DNA of 64,000 nucleotides from Bowmanella denitrificans (lineage in GTDB: Bacteria > Pseudomonadota > Gammaproteobacteria > Enterobacterales > Alteromonadaceae), in the NCBI RefSeq assembly GCF_002887595.1, contig NZ_PEBU01000004.1, forward strand, positions 310,001 to 374,000, given 5' to 3'. The position numbers were made by a program, and so were the translations under genes. Position 1 is the first letter of the stretch; each line of letters begins with the position of its first letter. The notes under the pieces are model-generated. The model did no database searches and was not told where the DNA came from. It saw only the letters and a program-made list of their open reading frames with translations. This document shows positions 1 through 7,518 of the stretch, in pieces.

Positions 1-972
1 GCGGCGCTGAGGCAAAAAAAACGCCTGTTCGACGAGAAAAACTTACTGGTTCACAGTTTAATCAAGCAGTTGGACAGCCCGGTGCTGCTGCTGGATGAAG
101 AGCGAAAACTGGTGCACGGCAATCAGGCCCTGTCGCGCTGGCTGGGTAAAGACTGGCGACTGGTGCGACTGAGCAAGGCAAAATCGCTGGGGCTGGTGCA
201 AAGCGCATCGGGCTGGTTAATTGCCGATAAGCAACAGGCCAGGCAATTTAATATTCGCTCCAGCTTTTATAAGGACGAAACCGGTGAGCACCAGTTACTA
301 ATTTTTACCGATATCAGCCATGAACTGCGGGAAATGCAAATTCACTCCTGGCAGCAGATTGTCAGGGTGCTAAGCCATGAGATTAAAAACTCCTTAACCC
401 CGATTAAATCACTGGCGCAAACTCTGGCCGAATTCAGCACCCATCAGGTGCAAAAAGACATGCTTGAAGTGATTAACCAGCGTAGTCAGAAGCTGACCGA
501 ATTTGTTGGTCGCTATAGCCAGTTAAGCCGCCAATATGCTATCCATCCGCAGCATATAGACCTGCCCGGCATGCTCGGCTCGGTCATGGCCATGTACAGC
601 GATATTACCTTCGAGCTGCAACTGGACAGCACCCAGGTGGTCGCCGACCCGGTGCTGCTGGAACAAGTGCTGATTAACTTAATTACCAATGCACGCCAGG
701 CCATTGCTGAGAACACGGGGGAAGGTGTGATTAAAGTCCATTGCTATAGCGCAGCTGGCGCAGTGCTTATCAGCCTGAGTGATAACGGTGTGGGTATTCA
801 AAACCCGGATAATGTATTTGTACCCTTTTACACCACCAAGCGGGGTGGGCAGGGCATTGGTTTATTGCTGTCCCGCCAGATTATTGAGCAGCATGGCGGC
901 CAACTGACGCTGGAAAATAATGCTGATGGAGTCGGCGCTGTTGCTTTGATTCGTTTGCCGGTGGGGTGTTGA
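1..972 (+). CDS. Sensor histidine kinase, NtrY-like (5' end outside window)
   Basis: The frame is open from base 1, so the true start lies to the left; the TTG at 70 is internal. The visible 323 residues hold a PAS-like segment (DSPVLLLDEERKLVHGNQAL), then a HisKA helix with the phospho-acceptor His in SHEIKNSLTPIKSL (codon 376-378), then an HATPase domain with N box NLITNARQAI, G1 box DNGVGI and G2 box GGQGIGLLLS. The SHEIKNSLTPI form is typical of NtrY-type kinases that pair with sigma-54 activators. The partner regulator is not in the window and would be expected upstream. The input signal is unknown. Confidence 0.9.
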   Translation, partial: AALRQKKRLFDEKNLLVHSLIKQLDSPVLLLDEERKLVHGNQALSRWLGKDWRLVRLSKAKSLGLVQSASGWLIADKQQARQFNIRSSFYKDETGEHQLLIFTDISHELREMQIHSWQQIVRVLSHEIKNSLTPIKSLAQTLAEFSTHQVQKDMLEVINQRSQKLTEFVGRYSQLSRQYAIHPQHIDLPGMLGSVMAMYSDITFELQLDSTQVVADPVLLEQVLINLITNARQAIAENTGEGVIKVHCYSAAGAVLISLSDNGVGIQNPDNVFVPFYTTKRGGQGIGLLLSRQIIEQHGGQLTLENNADGVGAVALIRLPVGC

Positions 973-1588
973 ATCTTTGATATCCTGTTGCTTATAACGC
1001 GACAGTCTCACTTCATTGATTTTCCTTAAGTAAATGAGACTGAAAGACCAAATTTTCTCGAAAGATTTTGGGCAGCTTTATGCTGGTGCGGCAGAAAAGC
1101 CGCTGGGAGGTGGCATCAAGGGGCCTAGCTGGATCTCAACGTCAGTCCAGCGCAAAGTCGGTTGCCGATACGACGTACCCTACGCGTCTCCCACTCAACC
1201 CTATCCCAGCAAGTTACCAGTCTTTTAGTAGCCCCGGAATCGATTGGAAACATCAAGCGGAGTCAAAGTGTCTTAAATCATTTCAGAGAGAGTTTCAGTC
1301 GCGCCAACACTTCACACTCTGTCCATAAATACTATGTTCTAAAAGTTCCAATAACCTCATAACCACCTCTCAATAGATAAATTTACTTTGCAGACATGCG
1401 ACTATGAACGCTTGAAATTAGATGACTGAGGTAAGGCGGCTCGCTACACAATGATGAAGTTATTCTTATATTTTAGTGAGAGAAAATCAATCGGTACGAC
1501 ACTTTCTCCAGAATGTATCATGTTCTATTGATGCATTCCGGAAAAAGTAGTCATTATTTTAGTAAGCAGTCATTATTGAGGTGTTGAT
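973..1588. other. Gene-poor stretch with an operator-like palindrome
   Basis: Only short ORFs without recognisable protein features occur between the kinase and the zinc-ribbon gene. Close to the next gene there is a near-perfect inverted repeat (GAATGTATCA at 1511-1520 against TGATGCATTC at 1529-1538, one mismatch). Two direct copies of AGTCATTATT follow, at about 1549 and 1568. This could be the promoter and operator of the methyltransferase module. No RNA gene was recognised. Confidence 0.4.
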
Positions 1589-1870
1589 ATGGGTTGTAAA
1601 TGTTGTGGAAGGAAATTAAATGTTGGTATGATTCACAAAGTTGATGTAAACACAGGACAGAAATTTAAGTCCTGTCCGCACTGTTCTGATGCTAATGGTA
1701 GTGAACATGTTTTTCACCCTTATCCTGCGGCATTCGGTAAAACTCCCGCACGAAAGACGGCTAGAAACCCTGAAGGGTTTCAAAGCTATTGTTATGACTG
1801 CAGAAGCTTACCGAAAGGTGTCACTTCTCGTGCACATGTGAATGGAAAGTTTTGTAGTAGTTTAGATTAG
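1589..1870 (+). CDS. Small cysteine-rich zinc-ribbon-like protein
   Basis: 93 residues with cysteines at 3, 5, 6, 29, 32, 68, 71 and 89. The pairs C29-x2-C32 and C68-x2-C71 look like metal knuckles. The segment with FGKTPARKTARNPEGF followed by C-x2-C resembles the zinc ribbon that precedes many phage-type HNH domains, but no HNH catalytic motif is present. GAGG lies 8-11 bases before the ATG. Only 7 bases separate its stop from the DNA methyltransferase start, so the two are probably co-translated. It may be a DNA-binding accessory of the methyltransferase; its function is unknown. Confidence 0.7.
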   Translation: MGCKCCGRKLNVGMIHKVDVNTGQKFKSCPHCSDANGSEHVFHPYPAAFGKTPARKTARNPEGFQSYCYDCRSLPKGVTSRAHVNGKFCSSLD

Positions 1871-1877
1871 GTTTTGA

Positions 1878-2552
1878 ATGAATATTTTTCGAGATGATGC
1901 CGTCTCATGGTTATCTACGCTGGCTGATTCCAGCGTAGACCTTATTATCACTGACCCCCCTTATGAGTCATTAGAGAAGCATCGAAAAATTGGTACGACA
2001 ACAAGATTGAAAATTAGTAAGAGCTCTAATAATCAGTGGTTTGAAATTTTCCCTAATCATCGATTTGAAGTCTTTCTTAAAGAAATATATCGCGTACTAA
2101 AAAGGAACTCACATTTCTATATTTTTTGTGATCAGGAAACAATGTTTGTCCTCAAGCCTATAGCAGAAAAGATAGGGTTTAAATTCTGGAAGCCTATTGT
2201 ATGGGATAAAGTGAGTATTGGAATGGGATATCACTATAGGGCAAGGTATGAGTTCATTCTTTTCTTTGAAAAAGGAAAAAGAAAATTAAAAGATCTTAGT
2301 GTTCCAGATATATTGGAGTCAAAAAGAGTTTACAGAGGATATCCTACAGAAAAACCCGTAGAGTTATTGGAAATTTTGATTTCACAAAGTTCAGAATCAG
2401 GTGAAATTGTGGTTGACCCATTTTTTGGCTCTGGCTCTACTTTGATCGCCGCTCAAAACCTTGGAAGAATAGCTTATGGGTGCGATAAATCTTCACTGGC
2501 TCATGATTTTCTTGCTGAAAGGCTATTAAAATTGATGCCAATTGTTCAATAA
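1878..2552 (+). CDS. Site-specific DNA methyltransferase (N4-cytosine/N6-adenine type), orphan
   Basis: 224 residues. The catalytic motif DPPY is at 26-29 and the SAM-binding motif DPFFGSGST at 180-188; DPPY first and FGSGST last is the beta-class order. YPTEKPVELLE sits shortly before the SAM motif, as in phage and type II enzymes. The protein is short, leaving little room for a target-recognition domain. No restriction endonuclease gene is adjacent, so it is an orphan here, preceded by the 93-residue cysteine-rich protein. Base composition is clearly more AT-rich than the flanking housekeeping genes, consistent with transfer. The modified base and target are not predictable from this sequence. 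Confidence 0.88.
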   Translation: MNIFRDDAVSWLSTLADSSVDLIITDPPYESLEKHRKIGTTTRLKISKSSNNQWFEIFPNHRFEVFLKEIYRVLKRNSHFYIFCDQETMFVLKPIAEKIGFKFWKPIVWDKVSIGMGYHYRARYEFILFFEKGKRKLKDLSVPDILESKRVYRGYPTEKPVELLEILISQSSESGEIVVDPFFGSGSTLIAAQNLGRIAYGCDKSSLAHDFLAERLLKLMPIVQ

Positions 2553-2913
2553 CGATAGGCCATAGCAGGTAGGCTTCTGCTTATCAGGGGCAGGGTCATT
2601 GATATTGGTAACTGGTGAGCTTGGCCAAAGCTTTGAGCAAAGTGGCTTGGGCCGCTTAAGGGGTGCATAGATCTATTTAACAATTAATTGGGCCATGTAC
2701 GAACAACCAACTTTTGGCTGTAGCAAGTGCGAGGATTTTGGCGCATATGTCACTTTGTGATAACGGATTTAAGCTGTGTTAGTAAAGTTTCAGATATGGA
2801 GCGGTAGAACGGCAAAGGTACTGAACATCGCAGCTTCGCCGTCTAATAATATTGTTAGCCGGTCAAGGCAGCTTAAGCGCACATCATTAAAAACCAATAA
2901 ATGAGGATATGAC
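2553..2913. other. Intergenic region ending in a cassette-boundary-like site
   Basis: No gene is visible. GTTAGCC at 2854-2860, 54 bases before the deiminase start, is the exact reverse complement of GGCTAAC at 4856-4862 just after that gene. This looks like the R' end of an attC recombination site. ATTTAAC at 2675-2681 fits the R'' consensus, but the 170 bases between it and 2854 do not form a convincing attC hairpin. The stretch probably also holds the deiminase promoter. Confidence 0.4.
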
Positions 2914-4851
2914 ATGGAATCTAACCACTTTCTCTCACGCGGTGAGAGTGTACGAGTCAACTTTAACATCCAGTCGGGGTCTTTGATTCTCGAAAGTTTG
3001 CATGGACTTAAGATATTTCACGTTGAAAGCAACGCATGGAAAGAATTTATTATTAATACGCCAGTTCAAGCCCCTCTCCCGTATGAAGGTTTGGTTCGAA
3101 TTCAAGCGCTAGAGGCTGGTAAGAGCAAAGCCACGCTGATCCATGTTAATACTGACGGAGATGAAATAGATAGAATTGAAGTCAATGTCGATGTTTGCAG
3201 GGTTTCTATAAGGAATGATAGTGATCGCGATGGGGATATAGATTTAATTGACACAGGAAATGATAGTTGGGTGTGGGGTAACAACCAAAGAGGTGCAATA
3301 GCCCTAGTAAATAATGATCTAGAAATCAACGAACATGACCCGTCAGGTAGCTACTATTCAGAATGGTCTAAATTAATAGTAGAAGATACGCTACTTGATG
3401 AGTTTCCTCAGGATGTATTTCTGACTCTGGCAACAACTGAGGGTGCCGCCTCAAGGTTTACGGTTTATGCCAAATCAAGTAATGGGGATTATGAAAGGAT
3501 TTTAGGAGTAGACCCGTCTGGAGAAAATGAAACACTAATATACTCGCCTCCGCTTTCTACGAAAGGCCAAGACCTGTATCTAGAGGCACATGAATATCCC
3601 AGTGCAAACTTTGAAGGGTTGATCACATTAGAAATATTGTTGGTGAAAGGGCAGAACGTCATTTCAAGTGACTCTGTAGTTTATAGGGTTGCTCCATGGA
3701 TTATGACTCCCAACACACTCCCACCTGTTCGTGTATTTACGTGCAGGATTGTTAGTGGGGAAAATACAAATGAAAAGTTTTTAGAAAGTCTCACTGAAGC
3801 TTTAGATAATATCAATGTCCCTTTAACGATAATTGAGCCACAGGACCATCTTGGAGACAGGTGGATTCAAGATGAAATTGAGTTTGGTTATGTTCAAGGG
3901 GCTACACATGTGTTGCCAGTGGTTATGGATAGCCCGAGAGATCGAGGATTAGATGGATTTCCTGAAAAAGAGCTATTAGGTGAGGACTTTGGTCATTTTC
4001 AAGTCGGCGGGAGCGCTCCGAATTCTCTAGATTCATTTGGCAATTTAGAAGTTAGCCCACCAGTTTCAGTCAATGGAAGAAATTATCCTTTCGGCAGAAT
4101 TGTGTTTGGCGGCAAGAAATATGGAGATTATTCTGATTCTAATAGGCAAATGATGCCTCAATTAAGGAAATTTTTATATTCTCAAAAAGTCCAATCACCT
4201 TTCGAGGTGTATACAGATTGGTTAACGGTTGGGCATGTTGATGAAATTGTCTGCTTCGTTCCCGCTGTGAATGACATAGGTTTTCAGGTTCTAGTGGCAT
4301 CTCCAGGGAGAGCAAAAGCTATTTTAGAACGGCTGTCGCTTAATGGGTACGGAAGCGTCACCATGTTTGAGGGAATGAAGCGAGGTGAGCCAGGAAGCCC
4401 TGAATCTGCTGAAATCACTGTTGATGAACTGCTAAATGATGGAGTGTTTTGGCAGAATAATGACAATTATCAAAATATCATGGATACCAACATCTCAATC
4501 ATTAAACGTGAATTAGGGGTTGATGATGTTCATGTGGTACAGATACCCGTTCTTTTCCACCCTACTGGAGCCAACAGAACTGCAGCATATTTCCCTGACA
4601 TGGTAAATCACCTTGTCATCAACAATGTAAGCATAGTCCCAAAGCCACACGGGCCTATTATTGATGGTGAGTGTATATTCGAAAAAGCATTTAAGGATGC
4701 AGTTCCGGAACGAGATGTTGTGTTCATAGAGGATTGGTATTCTTATCATGAAATGCTTGGCGAGGTACATTGCGGTACAAACATTCAGCGCAAGCCATTT
4801 AATAATAAGACTTGGTGGTCATATAAGCCAGATGGTGGTTATGACATATAA
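2914..4851 (+). CDS. Protein-arginine deiminase, vertebrate-type
   Basis: 645 residues, close to the length of animal PADs (about 665), with no signal peptide. PADs convert peptidyl-arginine to citrulline and need calcium. The middle domain has the calcium-site segment DSDRDGDIDLID and GAIALVNND. The catalytic domain starts near YRVAPWIMTPNT and continues through DSFGNLEVSPP. Catalytic residues can be aligned to human PAD4: Asp320 in DRWIQDE (D350), His441 and Asp443 in VGHVDE (H471, D473) and Cys620 in EVHCGTN (C645). All are present, so an active enzyme is expected. GAGGAT precedes the ATG. The gene is flanked by matching GTTAGCC/GGCTAAC motifs and followed by an attC-like hairpin. Its target and benefit to a bacterium are unknown. 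Confidence 0.95.
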   Translation: MESNHFLSRGESVRVNFNIQSGSLILESLHGLKIFHVESNAWKEFIINTPVQAPLPYEGLVRIQALEAGKSKATLIHVNTDGDEIDRIEVNVDVCRVSIRNDSDRDGDIDLIDTGNDSWVWGNNQRGAIALVNNDLEINEHDPSGSYYSEWSKLIVEDTLLDEFPQDVFLTLATTEGAASRFTVYAKSSNGDYERILGVDPSGENETLIYSPPLSTKGQDLYLEAHEYPSANFEGLITLEILLVKGQNVISSDSVVYRVAPWIMTPNTLPPVRVFTCRIVSGENTNEKFLESLTEALDNINVPLTIIEPQDHLGDRWIQDEIEFGYVQGATHVLPVVMDSPRDRGLDGFPEKELLGEDFGHFQVGGSAPNSLDSFGNLEVSPPVSVNGRNYPFGRIVFGGKKYGDYSDSNRQMMPQLRKFLYSQKVQSPFEVYTDWLTVGHVDEIVCFVPAVNDIGFQVLVASPGRAKAILERLSLNGYGSVTMFEGMKRGEPGSPESAEITVDELLNDGVFWQNNDNYQNIMDTNISIIKRELGVDDVHVVQIPVLFHPTGANRTAAYFPDMVNHLVINNVSIVPKPHGPIIDGECIFEKAFKDAVPERDVVFIEDWYSYHEMLGEVHCGTNIQRKPFNNKTWWSYKPDGGYDI

Positions 4852-4855
4852 AATC

Positions 4856-4917
4856 GGCTAACAAAACCATCCACCGGACGCGCCAAAGGCGCGCGCCGGT
4901 GATGGTAAACGTGAGCC
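4856..4917 (+). other. Candidate attC-like recombination site
   Basis: GGCTAAC (4856-4862) and GTGAGCC (4911-4917) pair at 6 of 7 positions and enclose an extended imperfect hairpin. ACCATC and ACCGG pair with CCGGT and GATGGT, and CGCGCC pairs with GGCGCG around an AAA loop. A bulged C and a bulged A resemble the extrahelical bases of attC sites, and unpaired A-rich spacers follow both outer boxes. It starts 4 bases after the deiminase stop and runs in the same direction as the gene, as in integron cassettes. The G in place of the second T of the core GTT would be expected to impair recombination. A simple transcription terminator is the main alternative, although no T-run follows. Confidence 0.45.
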
Positions 4918-4959
4918 TGCAGAAAAAAATCGGAAGAATTTTTGAGCCAATAGCAGAAA

Positions 4960-5274
4960 CTAAATTCCAGTAAAAAGAAAATCCAGCGCGGAAATAATAT
5001 CGTCTCTGTTGAGCAGCAAGCTACCTTCTTTACTCTTTAAAAAAGATAATGAAACCGTTGTGATTTGATGGGTAAGCAATGCAAATGGCTGGTTATTGAT
5101 CTCAATAATTGGACAAAGGTTTTTCGGAAACGAGTTGGCATCCAGGGCTGGGGAAATCGGAATTACAACCCGGCTGTTAAGCTCTTCAAGCAGGCCGGTT
5201 TGTACGTCAACAAAATAGGGGTAGGTGTTTCGGCTAGCTGGATCTGTGTTGGCATATAAGTCGTATTGCTTCAT
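4960..5274 (-). CDS. ccdB: CcdB-family type II toxin
   Basis: 104 residues beginning MKQYDLYANTD, with YPYFVDVQTGLLE and the IPISP segment characteristic of CcdB. The C-terminus DIISALDFLFTGI matches the family end that contacts GyrA. CcdB toxins poison DNA gyrase. The ATG overlaps the antitoxin stop as ATGA, the usual ccdAB arrangement. Length and ends look complete, so the module may be active. It lies immediately behind the cassette-like deiminase and could stabilise the island. Confidence 0.9.
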   Translation of the reverse strand: MKQYDLYANTDPASRNTYPYFVDVQTGLLEELNSRVVIPISPALDANSFPKNLCPIIEINNQPFALLTHQITTVSLSFLKSKEGSLLLNRDDIISALDFLFTGI

Positions 5275-5519
5275 CAGAATCCACGATGCTTATCGGCAAA
5301 CAGGCCATTTGCTTCGGCTAAGGTATTACAGTTTTCAATCGCCTGCTTATTTTCAGCCTGCCATGCCCGCCGCTTGCTTTGTCTGACTTCTGCTTCCAAT
5401 GCCCGTTCCATTGTGGCAGACAGATTGACTTTTAAACTTTTGGCTTCAGCTAATAAGCTACTGTTTATGCTTAAGTTTGTTGCCTTTTTAGGGGCATCTT
5501 TATCAAATAATTCACGCAT
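5274..5519 (-). CDS. ccdA: CcdA-family antitoxin
   Basis: About 81 residues from the ATG at 5519, which has GAGG 8 bases upstream; a longer reading from 5576 is less likely. The N-terminal part (KKATNLSINSSLLAEAKSL) is a ribbon-helix-helix DNA-binding segment. The C-terminal part (RRAWQAENKQAIENCNTLAE) is the helical toxin-binding tail typical of CcdA. It should neutralise the downstream CcdB and autoregulate the pair. Confidence 0.88.
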   Translation of the reverse strand: MRELFDKDAPKKATNLSINSSLLAEAKSLKVNLSATMERALEAEVRQSKRRAWQAENKQAIENCNTLAEANGLFADKHRGF

Positions 5520-6130
5520 CGCCAGTGCCTCGCATAATAAATGCGTATAAATTATGCGCATGGTAGCAAGGGGCAATTAACTAGGCAAGGCTGAGCCCCC
5601 CCATGCACTTGTTTTGTTAATAGCTCTTGAGCCAACCAAGACCGTGATGCATAGATTTCAGTGTGCCCAAATGGAAACATGGCTTATCACAGAGAATGGT
5701 CTATTTAGGACTTAATTGTAGGTAGTTACTCGCTACTTTGCTCATAAACCACTGCATGCTCAGCCCTAAAGCCTCCATAGGATAAGTTACTTTTGAAATA
5801 GAGACTAAGTTAACTTTTGGTTAGAAATTAAAAATTTTCATTGACAGCGATGTCATTGGTGATTAGGTTAAAAAAACACCAGTGTTGATGGGTTGGATAT
5901 CACAACTCTCTATTGGTATGAAGTATGGTGGTTGGCTTCTAGAGCCTATCATTTTATGGCTAGGGCAGGCTGATAGTAATCAGTTCGTTTATTTTATGCC
6001 CATCTCTAAATGTAACAATTCTACTGAATAGATTCTAATTCTCTACAACCTGAAAAATGCAAGACATTTGTCTGCAGGATTAGCAACGACAAAGTTGATA
6101 CGTAAATATAAAGTTTGTTTGAGGGAAGCA
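5520..6130. other. AT-rich intergenic stretch, nothing recognised
   Basis: About 600 bases between the ccdAB promoter side and the PEP-CTERM-like gene. No ORF with coding character, no tRNA-like fold and no clear repeat was seen. It must hold the divergent promoters of ccdA and the next gene. The AT-rich composition continues the accessory island. Confidence 0.4.
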
Positions 6131-6811
6131 ATGATGAATTCAATAAAGAAAATCTCCTTTGCATTAACAGCGTTTGTTTCATTAAGTACACATGCAGCAA
6201 TAATCCAACATACCAATGTTCAGTCATTCTACGATACAGTTGGCAGCGGAGTGATTGAACAAAATTTCGAAAGTTATGCTTCTGGTAGTTTATTGCCCAA
6301 TGGAGCAGCAATTGGAGATTATGAGCTCCACCATAGTATGACTAGTTTTGAGTTAGTTGTTGAAAATGTTTGGGATACATCATCAGGCGGTAACTATTTA
6401 GGAACAACAGATGGTGGTGTTTTTCAAGATTTGTTTGGTGTTCTAGAGTTTAGTTTTTTTGAGCCCATTGATGCATTTAGTATTTTCCTCAGTATGTCTG
6501 ACTATCCATGGCCAGGCGAGTGGTTCTTGTCTGTTAATGGTATATCGTATGGGTTAGATCCTGCATCCGTTATTCAACAATATTCTGATGGAGGATATGG
6601 CGTTCATTTGTCAATAACAGCAAGTGCTGGGGATTCATTCAAACAAGTCTCGCTTCGCACGGTAAACGATGGTCAAAATAATGGAAATGCGGTTGTTGAG
6701 AAAACAAAACACCGGATCGCCGTCAACATATCTGAACCCGGTAATGTATTTGTAATCGGTATCGGCCTGATCCTATTGATGACCAGGTATCGCAGTTTAT
6801 TTGAAAGATAA
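6131..6811 (+). CDS. PEP-CTERM-like exported protein
   Basis: 226 residues from the ATG at 6131, chosen because GAGGGA lies just before it. It has a signal peptide (KKISFALTAFVSLSTHAA). The body begins with IEQNFESYASG, a motif common at the start of PEP-CTERM proteins. The C-terminus has EPG, a hydrophobic stretch (VFVIGIGLILLMT) and a basic end RYRSLFER, the three-part PEP-CTERM sorting signal. The usual first proline of PEP is serine here. Such proteins are processed by exosortase and placed at the surface or in exopolysaccharide; no exosortase gene is in the window. Low GC indicates accessory origin. Confidence 0.7.
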   Translation: MMNSIKKISFALTAFVSLSTHAAIIQHTNVQSFYDTVGSGVIEQNFESYASGSLLPNGAAIGDYELHHSMTSFELVVENVWDTSSGGNYLGTTDGGVFQDLFGVLEFSFFEPIDAFSIFLSMSDYPWPGEWFLSVNGISYGLDPASVIQQYSDGGYGVHLSITASAGDSFKQVSLRTVNDGQNNGNAVVEKTKHRIAVNISEPGNVFVIGIGLILLMTRYRSLFER

Positions 6812-6870
6812 AATTCTGTTTGAAAATATCGACACTTAAATTTCTATATGTCTTACTTAAGGGAAATAAT

Positions 6871-7374
6871 ATGAAGAAGGCAATATTAATAGCGACATTG
6901 CTGCTGGGCCATGTTTCAGTTTCTGATTTGGTAAATGCACAAGAACGCCCCAGTGTTCAGGGGAATTACGATAAAATCAATGCTCTTACAGATAGACTTG
7001 ATGCTCTTGAGCACCAAGTTACTCAGATGCAAGACATTGTTGACAACGTAGCTATTGGGGGGCCAAGAACTTGGAGTGATGTTACCGCTTTACGAAACTG
7101 GAATGTAGAATATACCAACGATACCCTTGGTGATATGGTTGTAGCCATACTTGTCAGTCAAAATGGATGCTGTGAGGGGCAGGATGTTGTTTATTTTGAG
7201 GTAAGGGATCCTAGTAACAGTAGTTATCAAAGATTGTCTCACGCAAAGGTATCGAGACGATTTAATGAGCAAGGTGATTCTTTGATTGGTGTAGTACCAG
7301 CAGGGTACTACTACAGACTGCTCAGAGCGACGTCCCGCGCTAGTCTTGATAAATGGCATGAGTTAAGTCACTAA
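6871..7374 (+). CDS. Small exported protein of unknown function
   Basis: 167 residues from the ATG at 6871, with AAGGGA upstream; longer readings lack a signal peptide. It has an N-terminal signal sequence (KKAILIATLLLGHVSVSDL) and a short coiled-coil-like helix (KINALTDRLDALEHQVTQMQ). A beta-rich C-terminal part follows with a Cys-Cys pair (NGCCEGQD). It lies 59 bases after the PEP-CTERM-like gene and is followed by a strong terminator, so the two may form one transcript. No family was recognised. Confidence 0.65.
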   Translation: MKKAILIATLLLGHVSVSDLVNAQERPSVQGNYDKINALTDRLDALEHQVTQMQDIVDNVAIGGPRTWSDVTALRNWNVEYTNDTLGDMVVAILVSQNGCCEGQDVVYFEVRDPSNSSYQRLSHAKVSRRFNEQGDSLIGVVPAGYYYRLLRATSRASLDKWHELSH

Positions 7375-7390
7375 ATAGATTTTCGAGACA

Positions 7391-7420
7391 AAAAAGCCTG
7401 CTGATAAGCAGGCTTTTTTG
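7391..7420 (+). terminator. Rho-independent terminator
   Basis: AAAAGCCTGCT and AGCAGGCTTTT pair around a GATA loop, followed by further T residues. It ends the 6131-7374 transcript. The symmetric A/T runs mean it may also act in the opposite direction. Confidence 0.85.
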
Positions 7421-7488
7421 TACAAGCAGTTTCTGCTAGGACGATAGTTAAAACGAAATACCGCCTCAATTTCTTATAGGGCTAAGCG

Positions 7489-7515
7489 CCTCACACCTAA
7501 CCCCTCACACCTAAC
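7489..7515. repeat. Two tandem 14-base units (CCTCACACCTAACC)
   Basis: CCTCACACCTAACC at 7489-7502 is followed directly by CCTCACACCTAAC at 7503-7515, immediately downstream of the lipA stop. The units are built from heptamers similar to the CCTCACG heptamer repeated at 14514-14562. Confidence 0.6.
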
Positions 7516-7518
7516 AAT

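Noticed and set aside
972-1362. Overlapping ORFs of 64-86 residues after the kinase gene
   Set aside because: They overlap in different frames, lack ribosome sites and show no protein-like composition.
2595-2660. Similarity to 27631-27710 suggesting a dispersed element
   Set aside because: Shared words such as CATTGAT, ATATTGGTAA and GCCAAAGCT occur in order, but the alignment breaks up with gaps and could be chance; a computed alignment would be needed.
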